This document shows, in pieces, positions 1 to 5,122 of a stretch of DNA of 5,550 bases. The position numbers and the translations under genes were made by a program. A model generated the notes under the pieces. It did not search any database. It had not been told where the DNA came from and saw only the letters and a program-made list of their open reading frames with translations. Within the stretch, counting starts at the first letter, position 1. Each line of letters begins with the position of its first letter. This stretch comes from DATAAM01 sp036260075 (GTDB lineage Bacteria; Actinomycetota; Acidimicrobiia; Acidimicrobiales; JAHWLA01): NCBI GenBank assembly GCA_036260075.1, contig DATAAM010000163.1, positions 1 through 5,550 of the forward strand, read 5' to 3'.

Positions 1-46
1 CTATTGCGCGTGGATCCCCCACCAGAAGCTCAGGTGAAGCTCGAGC
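1..46. other. Short stretch after the glycosyltransferase stop; no gene seen
   Basis: This is the sequence immediately downstream of the leftward glycosyltransferase gene. It holds a 10-base perfect palindrome (AGCTCGAGCT, 38-47, touching the stop codon) and two direct copies of GAAGCTC (25-31 and 36-42). There is no convincing long stem or T-run, so I do not call a terminator. A minus-strand frame ending in TAG at 1-3 is closed by a stop at 58-60 and has no start codon, so it is not a gene. The next gene of the leftward unit, if there is one, must start outside the window. Confidence 0.4.
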
Positions 47-1102
47 TCAAGCGGGGGTCAAGAGGTCGAGCGTGAGCTCGGCCATGCGGTCTCCCCAACC
101 CCGGAGGTCGTGCGAGCGGGCTGCCCTCTCCCGGCCCGCTCGCCCCTCCGAGGCGGCCAACTCGGGGTCGAGCAGGCGGGCGACGACGGCGTCGGCCAGC
201 GCCACCGGGTCTTCGGGCGGCACCAGGGCGCCCGCCTCCCCCCCGAGTGCCTCGGCCATCCCCTCGACCTCGGCGGCCACCACGCTGCGGCCTGCGGCCA
301 TGGCCTCCAGCACGGTGAGGGCGAACCCCTCGTACCGGGAGGGCAGTGCCACCACCGCCGCCCGCCCCAACCACGGGTCGGCGGCGGGCTCCCGGCCCAC
401 CAGCTCCACGCCGTCGACCAGCAGGGCCCGGGCGGCCAGCACGTCTCGGTCCGGCCCGTCGCCCACCAGCACCAACCGGGCGTCGGGCACCCGGGCTCGC
501 ACCATGGGCCAGGCGTCGAGCAGCACGTCCTGTCCCTTCTGATGCGAGAGGCGGCCGACGCACACGACCAGGCGCGGGTCCTCGGGCTCGCCTGCGTCGG
601 CGAACCGGGCCACGTCGACGGCGTTGGGCACCACCTCCCACCGGCCCCGGATCCCGGCCTCCTCGCCCTCGCGGCGTTCGGCCTCGCTGCAGCAGACGAT
701 GCGATGGGCCCAGCGGGCGCCCGCCCGCTCCCACGCCGCTGCGGCCGCCCGGGTCGGCCCCGACACGGCCAGGAACGACCACGCGTGGGGCTGGAACAGC
801 GTGGGACGGGTGCCCCGGAGGAGCAGCCGGCCCGCCAACCCCGCCTTCGAGGAATGCAGGTGCACCACGTCGGGGCGCACCTCGCGCACGATCCGGGCCA
901 GCGCCCGCACCTCCCGGGGCACGCTCGGCCCCGGCTGCCGCGCCGCGTCCCAGCGGTGCCACTCCACGTCCACGTCCAGCCTCGGGCCCGCGAACGCCAC
1001 CGGCCACCCGCGTGCCTGCTGGTCCCGGACGAGGTCGCCCAGGAACCGGGCCAGGCCGTAGTCGGCCGACTGGGCCACGTGCAGGACGCGGGGCGCCGTC
1101 AC
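47..1102 (-). CDS. GT4-type (GT-B fold) glycosyltransferase, probable surface polysaccharide enzyme
   Basis: The 351-residue protein is predicted to move a sugar from a nucleotide-sugar donor to a lipid-linked or glycan acceptor at the cytoplasmic face of the membrane; donor and acceptor cannot be read from sequence. It looks like a complete two-domain GT-B enzyme. The N-terminal acceptor half starts APRVLHVAQSADYG and carries DVVHLHSSKAG (78-88) and PHAWSF (105-110). The hinge is VVPNAVDVARF (157-167). The C-terminal donor half has CVGRLSHQKG (181-190), with the Arg and Lys usually used for phosphate binding, LVLVGDGPD (210-218), and the E-x7-E motif EGFALTVLE (258-266). There is no signal peptide or membrane helix. 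The start chosen is the GTG at 1102, which overlaps the upstream DUF4012 stop as GTGA; another GTG lies one codon upstream. No good Shine-Dalgarno precedes it, so translational coupling is likely. The same frame stays open far upstream to 2962, but that extension is an Arg/Gly/Pro-rich shadow of the neighbour. The family call is firm; the role in polysaccharide synthesis is inferred from the family and neighbour. Confidence 0.9.
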   Translation of the reverse strand: MTAPRVLHVAQSADYGLARFLGDLVRDQQARGWPVAFAGPRLDVDVEWHRWDAARQPGPSVPREVRALARIVREVRPDVVHLHSSKAGLAGRLLLRGTRPTLFQPHAWSFLAVSGPTRAAAAAWERAGARWAHRIVCCSEAERREGEEAGIRGRWEVVPNAVDVARFADAGEPEDPRLVVCVGRLSHQKGQDVLLDAWPMVRARVPDARLVLVGDGPDRDVLAARALLVDGVELVGREPAADPWLGRAAVVALPSRYEGFALTVLEAMAAGRSVVAAEVEGMAEALGGEAGALVPPEDPVALADAVVARLLDPELAASEGRAGRERAARSHDLRGWGDRMAELTLDLLTPA

Positions 1103-2859
1103 CACGAGACCCGGCGCCGCTCGCCGGACTCCCACGAGCCGCCCGGCCCCGTCCATGCGATCGCCGGTACCCGGGCGGCGGGCTCCACCGTGAAGGCGGC
1201 GTGGCGGGCGGCCACCCGGAAGCGGAACGCCACTGTCGCCGTCTCGCCCCGCCGGACCGTCACCGGCACGGCGTGCACCCGCGTGGGGCCGTCGGCGCCG
1301 GATGCAGCGGGCCGGTCGACGTCGGCGGTCAGGCCTCCGGCCCACCCCGGCACGTTGAGGCTGAGCAGCCCGGTGTAGTCGCCCTCGCCCACGCCGCTGC
1401 CCGGGAACGGCCCGGCGATGTACAGCGACTCGTCCTCGGGCGTGCGGTTCTCGAGCCGCACCCGCACCACCACCTCGGTCTCCTCGCCCGACGGGCGCAC
1501 CTCCACCGCCGCGGCCGCGTGCAGGAACCGGTCGAGCTTGTTGCCGCCCCGGTTGAGCACGGACAGGAGCAGCGAATCCTCCTGCAACCGGCCGTCGACC
1601 CGGGCTCGCTGCCACGCCTCCTGGGTGTCGGCCTCTGACGACCACGCCAGCAGGTGGCGCCCCTGGGCGGCGTCGGCCAGCTGGGACGCCAGCGTGGCCG
1701 TCTCCCACCCGCCCCGCTCCAGGTTGTCGAGCGCCGCCTGGGCGATCAGCCCGAGCAGCTCCCGGCGCCCGGCCTGCGCCCGGTCGGCCTGGCTGCGGAT
1801 GCCGACGTACTGGTCGTGGAGCAGGAGGTCGAGCACGTTGTCCGCCGTCACCTCCCGGTCGGCCACCCGCACCGGCCCCGTGGCCCGCAGCACGGCCCGC
1901 AGGGCCACCGGGTCCATGGCCAGCACGCCGTCGACCGGGGCGCCGCCTGTGGCAGCCCACATGCGGGACGCCAGCTCGGCGGTGGCGTCGAAGCGGGGCG
2001 AGGCGCCGAGGTTGCGCCACTCGCGGTTGGGGTTGAGCCAGCCCCACCGGTCGCGGTGGTCGGCGTCGGTGACGGGCGGCGGCTCGCCCTGGATGTAGAG
2101 GTCGCCAGTGGGGCGGAAGGCGCCGAGCCGGAAGCTGCCGTCGGCGAACGCCAGCTCGCCCGCGCTGAGGAACATCCCGGAACCGGCCCGCATCTCGCTG
2201 TTGTTGGCGGCCAGGACGAGGTAGCGGCGGGGACCCGTCAGCAGGTCGGCCAGCTCGGTGGCCACCACCCGTCCGTTGCGCAGCGACGAGCGCAGCCGGT
2301 CGAGGCGCTCCACCACCTCCGCCCGCCGTTCGGCCAACGGGTCGACGAGGGCGCGGGACGGCCCCAGGTCCAGGTCGCGCAGGCGGCGCTCGGCGTCGCC
2401 TGCCAGCCGGGCCATCTCGCGCAGCATGGCCACCCGCTCCGGCCCGGTGCCGTGCGGGCGGCGCAGCACCCGCCGGGCGTCGGCCACGGCGTCGGCGCCC
2501 ACGTCGGCCACGTCGGACGCCGCCCCCGCCAGCGCGGCGGCCGAGCGCAGCTGGCGCCCGGCGATCGGCAGCACCCGCAGGGGCGCGAGCAGCACGCTGT
2601 CGAGGCGGCGCTCGGCTCGGCCGAAGGCCCGCCCGCCCCGACGCAAGGGCTCCAGCGGCCTGCCCTCCAGCAGGTCCTCGGGCGAGGACGCCCGCTGGGC
2701 GGCCCGGACGGCGTCGAGCCCCGACCGCACGTCGCGGTGGGCGCCCGCCAGCGACAGCCCCACCGCGATGCCCCATGCCACCACGGTGGCGAGGACCAGC
2801 CCGAGGACCAGCCGCCTGCGGCCCCTCCTGGCGCCATCGGCCGGAGGCCGATCTCTCAT
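1099..2859 (-). CDS. DUF4012 domain membrane-anchored protein
   Basis: The protein has 586 residues from the chosen start and its function is unknown. An Arg-rich cytoplasmic tail (2-16) is followed by one membrane helix (about 17-38, starting LVLGLVLATVV). The bulk is therefore probably outside the cell. A helical region (about 45-190) includes LRVLPIAGRQLRSA (94-107), typical of the family. The DUF4012 core follows: GPRRYLVLAANNSEMRAGSG (209-228), LNPNREW near 275, and a GAPVDGVLAMDPVALRAVL stretch near 306-324. The last 150 residues look beta-rich and may be Ig-like. From family knowledge, such proteins occur in Gram-positive bacteria, often near glycosyltransferases and exopolysaccharide genes. 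Here the gene overlaps a GT4 glycosyltransferase by four bases, which fits. Start choice: the ATG at 2859 has GGAG four bases upstream and puts the basic tail directly before the helix. An in-frame ATG at 2940 would add 27 residues without a clear ribosome-binding site. The family call is good; the role in glycan assembly or anchoring is inference. Confidence 0.82.
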   Translation of the reverse strand: MRDRPPADGARRGRRRLVLGLVLATVVAWGIAVGLSLAGAHRDVRSGLDAVRAAQRASSPEDLLEGRPLEPLRRGGRAFGRAERRLDSVLLAPLRVLPIAGRQLRSAAALAGAASDVADVGADAVADARRVLRRPHGTGPERVAMLREMARLAGDAERRLRDLDLGPSRALVDPLAERRAEVVERLDRLRSSLRNGRVVATELADLLTGPRRYLVLAANNSEMRAGSGMFLSAGELAFADGSFRLGAFRPTGDLYIQGEPPPVTDADHRDRWGWLNPNREWRNLGASPRFDATAELASRMWAATGGAPVDGVLAMDPVALRAVLRATGPVRVADREVTADNVLDLLLHDQYVGIRSQADRAQAGRRELLGLIAQAALDNLERGGWETATLASQLADAAQGRHLLAWSSEADTQEAWQRARVDGRLQEDSLLLSVLNRGGNKLDRFLHAAAAVEVRPSGEETEVVVRVRLENRTPEDESLYIAGPFPGSGVGEGDYTGLLSLNVPGWAGGLTADVDRPAASGADGPTRVHAVPVTVRRGETATVAFRFRVAARHAAFTVEPAARVPAIAWTGPGGSWESGERRRVSW

Positions 2860-2863
2860 CGCG

Positions 2864-2867
2864 CTCC
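2864..2867 (-). promoter_or_regulatory. Probable ribosome-binding site supporting the DUF4012 start at 2859
   Basis: On the minus strand the sequence reads CCGGAGCGCG followed by ATG. The GGAG core is four bases before the ATG, which is slightly short. The alternative ATG at 2940 has no purine-rich core at a suitable distance, so this site decides the start in favour of 2859. Confidence 0.45.
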
Positions 2868-2968
2868 GGCGAGTGGCGGCCGGTCGGAAGGGGCCCCGCC
2901 CGAGCCCGTGCTCTGATGGGGTGCCTGGTCCCGCCTCCATTGCGGTCCGGCTCGCTCGGCACTCCGCA

Positions 2969-2991
2969 GGAGTCCGGCCCGACTGGACTCC
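2969..2991 (-). terminator. Hairpin after the aspartate kinase gene, possible U-poor terminator
   Basis: A perfect 7-base stem, GGAGTCC (2969-2975) paired with GGACTCC (2985-2991), encloses a 9-base loop and begins seven bases past the stop codon. An alternative small hairpin, ACTCC (2961-2965) with GGAGT (2969-2973), competes for one arm. No T-run follows on the minus strand, so this is not a classical intrinsic terminator. U-poor hairpins have been proposed to terminate in actinobacteria, and it could also simply protect an mRNA 3' end. Confidence 0.35.
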
Positions 2992-2998
2992 GAGCCGC

Positions 2999-3475
2999 TC
3001 ACTGCCCGAGCTCGAACGCCTCGTGCAGTGCCTGGACGGCGGGCTCCACCTGGTCGGCCCGCACCACGCAGGTCAGCCGGATGGGCGAGGTGGAGATCAT
3101 CTCGATGTTGATGCCGTTGGCCGCCAGCACCTCGAACATGGTGGCGCTCACGCCGGGGTTGGTCTTCATGCCCGCGCCCACGATCGACACCTTGGCGATG
3201 TCGGGATCCGCCACCACGTCGGCGGCTTCGATCTCGTCGGCGTGGCTGCGGCACACCTCCAGCGCCCGGTCGAGGTCGCTCTTGGGGACGGTGAAGGAGA
3301 TGTCGGTGTGGCCGGTCAGCGCCACGTTCTGCACGATCATGTCGAGGTTCACGTGCATGTCGGCCAGCGAGCGGAACAGGCGAGCGGCGATGCCCGGCTT
3401 GTCGGGCAGTCCGGCCACCGTGACCTTGGCCTCCGAGGTGTCGTGCGTGACGGCCGAGATGATCGGCTGCTCCAT
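2999..3475 (-). CDS. Probable aspartate kinase beta subunit from an internal start
   Basis: An in-frame ATG (Met247 of the full-length protein) would give a 158-residue product consisting of just the two ACT domains, beginning MEQPIISAVTHDTSEAKV. An unusually strong Shine-Dalgarno run, AAGGAGGAGG, sits eight bases upstream and doubles as the KEED codons. In Corynebacterium glutamicum and related organisms the regulatory beta subunit of the alpha2-beta2 enzyme is made from the same kind of internal start, and its N-terminus (MEEAVLTGVATDKSEAK, recalled from memory) aligns with this one. The start site and ribosome-binding site are seen directly. That the product is made and forms an alpha2-beta2 complex is inferred from the relatives. 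Confidence 0.72.
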   Translation of the reverse strand: MEQPIISAVTHDTSEAKVTVAGLPDKPGIAARLFRSLADMHVNLDMIVQNVALTGHTDISFTVPKSDLDRALEVCRSHADEIEAADVVADPDIAKVSIVGAGMKTNPGVSATMFEVLAANGINIEMISTSPIRLTCVVRADQVEPAVQALHEAFELGQ

Positions 3476-4213
3476 CGAGGGGTCCTCCTCCTTGACCCAG
3501 GTGCCGGGCTCCCACGTGAAGCTCGAGCGCACGTGCATGGGCACGCGGTGGTTGCGGGCGAACTCGACGGCCCGGAAGGCGAGCACGCCGCTGCCGCTGG
3601 CCGCGATCTCCAACATCTCGTCGTAGGAGACGTCGTGCAGGCGGCGGGCGTCGGGCACGAGCCGGGGGTCGGCGGTGAACACGCCGGGCACGTCGCTGTA
3701 CTTCTCCATGGCGTCGGCACCCAGCGCGGCGGCGAGGGCGACGGCGGTGGTGTCGGAGCCGCCCCGGCCCAGGGTGGTGACGTCCTTGGCGGTGGACACG
3801 CCTTGGAAGCCGGCCACCACGGGCACCTTGCCGTCGGCCAGCGCCTGCTTGATGCGATCGCCCTTGACCTCGAGGATCTTGGCCCGCTCGTGGAACGTGT
3901 CGGTGATGATCCCGGCCTGGCTGCCAGTGAACGACTCGGCGGCCACGCCCGCGTCGTGCAGGGCCATGCACAGGAGGGCCATCGCCTTGCGCTCGCCCGC
4001 GGTGAGGAGCATGTCCATCTCGCGTCCGGGGCGCGTGCCCGACACCTGCTCGGCCAAGCGGATCAGCTCGTCGGTCTCCTTGCCCATGGCGCTGATGACG
4101 ACCACCACGTCGTGGCCGTGCCGGCGCGTGCGCGCCACGTGGTCGGCCACGGCGCGGATGCGCTCGGGGTCGGCCACGGACGTGCCGCCGAACTTCTGGA
4201 CCAGCAGTGCCAT
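2999..4213 (-). CDS. lysC: Aspartate kinase, alpha subunit (full-length, with C-terminal ACT domains)
   Basis: Aspartate kinase (EC 2.7.2.4, also called ask) phosphorylates L-aspartate with ATP to 4-phospho-L-aspartate. This is the first step towards lysine/diaminopimelate, threonine, methionine and isoleucine, in the cytoplasm. The 404-residue protein starts MALLVQKFGGTSV, the standard N-terminus with the catalytic Lys of KFGG (7-10). Further kinase-domain motifs are LLTAGER (69-75), TLGRGGSD (147-154) and YSDVPGVFTADPR (172-184). Two ACT regulatory domains follow: AKVTVAGLPDKPGIAARLF (262-280) through LDMIVQNV, and KVSIVGAGMKTNPGVSATMF (341-360) through NIEMISTSPIRL. The sequence resembles mycobacterial and corynebacterial enzymes but stops at ELGQ, without their short EAVVYAGTGR-like tail. 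No Shine-Dalgarno precedes the ATG; a TACGCT box lies nine bases upstream, so the mRNA may be nearly leaderless. The usual partner asd is not next to it here. An internal start probably yields a separate beta subunit (see that entry). Feedback inhibition by lysine and/or threonine is expected from the family, not shown. Confidence 0.97.
   Translation of the reverse strand: MALLVQKFGGTSVADPERIRAVADHVARTRRHGHDVVVVISAMGKETDELIRLAEQVSGTRPGREMDMLLTAGERKAMALLCMALHDAGVAAESFTGSQAGIITDTFHERAKILEVKGDRIKQALADGKVPVVAGFQGVSTAKDVTTLGRGGSDTTAVALAAALGADAMEKYSDVPGVFTADPRLVPDARRLHDVSYDEMLEIAASGSGVLAFRAVEFARNHRVPMHVRSSFTWEPGTWVKEEDPSMEQPIISAVTHDTSEAKVTVAGLPDKPGIAARLFRSLADMHVNLDMIVQNVALTGHTDISFTVPKSDLDRALEVCRSHADEIEAADVVADPDIAKVSIVGAGMKTNPGVSATMFEVLAANGINIEMISTSPIRLTCVVRADQVEPAVQALHEAFELGQ
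3484..3493 (-). promoter_or_regulatory. Internal Shine-Dalgarno for the aspartate kinase beta subunit
   Basis: The minus strand reads AAGGAGGAGG, then eight bases, then ATG at 3475. This is the best ribosome-binding site I found in the window, and it lies inside a coding region. The full-length aspartate kinase start has no comparable site. Confidence 0.7.
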
Positions 4214-4222
4214 CGGCCAGGG

Positions 4223-4228
4223 AGCGTA
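4223..4228 (-). promoter_or_regulatory. Candidate -10 box (TACGCT) of the aspartate kinase gene
   Basis: TACGCT on the minus strand fits the actinobacterial TANNNT -10 pattern. It ends nine bases before the ATG at 4213, so transcription would start within a few bases of the start codon. The absence of a Shine-Dalgarno here agrees with a leaderless or near-leaderless transcript. No recognisable -35 element is present. The motif is short, so it could be chance. Confidence 0.4.
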
Positions 4229-4264
4229 GTGGGGCCGCGCCGGGTGGCTCCGAGGCCGCTGGGC

Positions 4265-4270
4265 TACGGT
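4265..4270 (+). promoter_or_regulatory. Candidate -10 box (TACGGT) of the cyclophilin operon
   Basis: TACGGT fits TANNNT and ends eight bases before the GTG at 4279. The intervening bases (TTCCCCCC) contain no Shine-Dalgarno, which suggests a leaderless or near-leaderless mRNA starting at or just before the GTG. No clear -35 is seen. With a 17-base spacer, its -35 position (about 4242-4247) would overlap the -35 position of the divergent aspartate kinase promoter (about 4246-4251). Confidence 0.42.
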
Positions 4271-4278
4271 TTCCCCCC

Positions 4279-5118
4279 GTGCCTACGGACAAGCGTGAGC
4301 GAAAGCGCCAGGGTCGGCAGGCCCGCCAGGAGTACTTGCGGGCCCAGCGGCAGAAGGCCCGGCTGCGTCGCCAGGTGATCACGGTCGTGGTGCTCGTCGC
4401 CTTGGTGCTGGGCATCTCGCTGCTCGTCACGGCGGGCGACGACGACGGCGGCGACCAGACCCCCGCCGAGGACGCCACCACCCTCCCGACGGCCAAGCCC
4501 GTCGCCGACGAGACCGAGGTCAAGGGCGACACGCCGTGCCCGCCTGCCGACGGCGCGGACAAGCCCACGTACAAGTTCGAGAAGCCGCCGCCCATGTGCA
4601 TCGACCCGGCGAAGACCTACATCGCCAAGATGACGACCAGCGAGGGCGTCATCGAGGTCACGCTCGACACCGCGAAGACGCCGAAGACGGCCAACAACTT
4701 CGTCGTGCTGTCGCGCTACCACTACTACGACGGCACAGCGCTGTTCCGCACCAACAGCGGGATCGCCATCATTCAGGGCGGGGCGCCCCACACGCAGGGC
4801 AACGACGACCAAGGGCCGGGCTACACCATCGAAGACGAGGGCGCGGGCTTCAAGTACACCGAGGGCGACCTGGTGATGGCGCGCACGCAGCAGCCGAACA
4901 GCGCCAGTGCGCAGTTCTTCTTCGCCGCCGGGCCGGAGACGGCCCAGCTCGACAGCCAGGGCAACTACGTGACCTTCGGCAAGGTCACCAAGGGCACAGA
5001 CGTGATGAAGAAGATCATGCGGCTGCACAAGGACGACCCCCAGTCGCCGCTCGGCCCCGGCGACGGACGTCCGAGCAAGCTCGTCACCGTGAAGACGATC
5101 GAGATCGTCGAGAGGTAG
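4279..5118 (+). CDS. Membrane-anchored cyclophilin-type peptidyl-prolyl isomerase with altered active-site motif
   Basis: The protein has 279 residues. It has a very basic cytoplasmic N-terminus (13 Lys/Arg in residues 1-32), a membrane helix (about 33-52, VITVVVLVALVLGISLLVTA), an acidic Thr/Pro-rich linker (53-85) and a cyclophilin domain (about 110-279). The domain should lie outside the membrane, where it would catalyse cis-trans isomerisation of Xaa-Pro bonds in exported proteins. Domain landmarks are SEGVIEVTLD (121-130), KTANNFVVL (136-144), YYDG (149-152), IIQGG (164-168), ASAQFFF (209-215) and YVTFGKV (230-236). The usual FHR active-site motif reads LFR (155-157): the catalytic Arg is kept, His is Phe, and one residue appears inserted before QGG. 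Cys87 and Cys107 flank the domain entry and could form a disulfide. The GTG at 4279 is chosen because PTDKRERKR is a typical beginning and a -10-like box lies just upstream; a GTG at 4207 would overlap the divergent gene. The fold is clear. Isomerase activity is uncertain, and a chaperone-like role is possible. Confidence 0.9.
   Translation: MPTDKRERKRQGRQARQEYLRAQRQKARLRRQVITVVVLVALVLGISLLVTAGDDDGGDQTPAEDATTLPTAKPVADETEVKGDTPCPPADGADKPTYKFEKPPPMCIDPAKTYIAKMTTSEGVIEVTLDTAKTPKTANNFVVLSRYHYYDGTALFRTNSGIAIIQGGAPHTQGNDDQGPGYTIEDEGAGFKYTEGDLVMARTQQPNSASAQFFFAAGPETAQLDSQGNYVTFGKVTKGTDVMKKIMRLHKDDPQSPLGPGDGRPSKLVTVKTIEIVER
5110..5115 (+). promoter_or_regulatory. Ribosome-binding site of the second cyclophilin gene
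   Basis: GAGAGG lies at the very end of the first cyclophilin gene, seven bases before the ATG at 5123. It fixes the start of the downstream gene and, with the four-base spacing between the genes, supports one operon. Confidence 0.55.
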
Positions 5119-5122
5119 GCCG

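Larger units (their letters stand above)
2860..2998. other. Intergenic gap between aspartate kinase and DUF4012 gene
   Basis: The gap is 139 bases if the DUF4012 gene starts at 2859. It holds a hairpin just after the aspartate kinase stop and a possible alternative ATG for the DUF4012 gene at 2940. I see no clear -10 or -35 sequence on the minus strand, so whether the DUF4012/glycosyltransferase pair has its own promoter or is reached by read-through cannot be settled here. Confidence 0.5.

Noticed and set aside
25..48. Palindrome and direct repeats next to the glycosyltransferase stop as a terminator or attachment site
   Set aside because: The palindrome is only 10 bases with no loop, the direct repeats are 7 bases, and there is no T-run or nearby integrase gene. 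Chance similarity is enough to explain them.
2860..2940. ATG at 2940 as the DUF4012 start
   Set aside because: It adds 27 Gly/Pro-rich residues with no visible ribosome-binding site, whereas the ATG at 2859 has GGAG upstream and gives the expected basic tail before the membrane helix. It is not fully excluded.
47..2962. A single 971-residue minus-strand open frame that ends in the glycosyltransferase
   Set aside because: Only the last 351 residues look like protein. The upstream part is Arg/Gly/Pro/Ala-rich and runs out of frame through the DUF4012 gene, whose own frame encodes a coherent family member. It is an effect of high GC content, not a fusion.
4207..4278. Upstream GTG start adding 24 residues to the first cyclophilin
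   Set aside because: It would overlap the 5' end of the divergent aspartate kinase gene and cover both candidate promoters; the added residues do not look like a protein N-terminus, whereas PTDKRERKR does.
2258..4378. A 706-residue plus-strand open frame antisense to DUF4012 and aspartate kinase
   Set aside because: It lies opposite two well-supported genes, is rich in His/Gly/Arg/Val low-complexity sequence and has no recognisable domain. This is typical of antisense frames in high-GC DNA.
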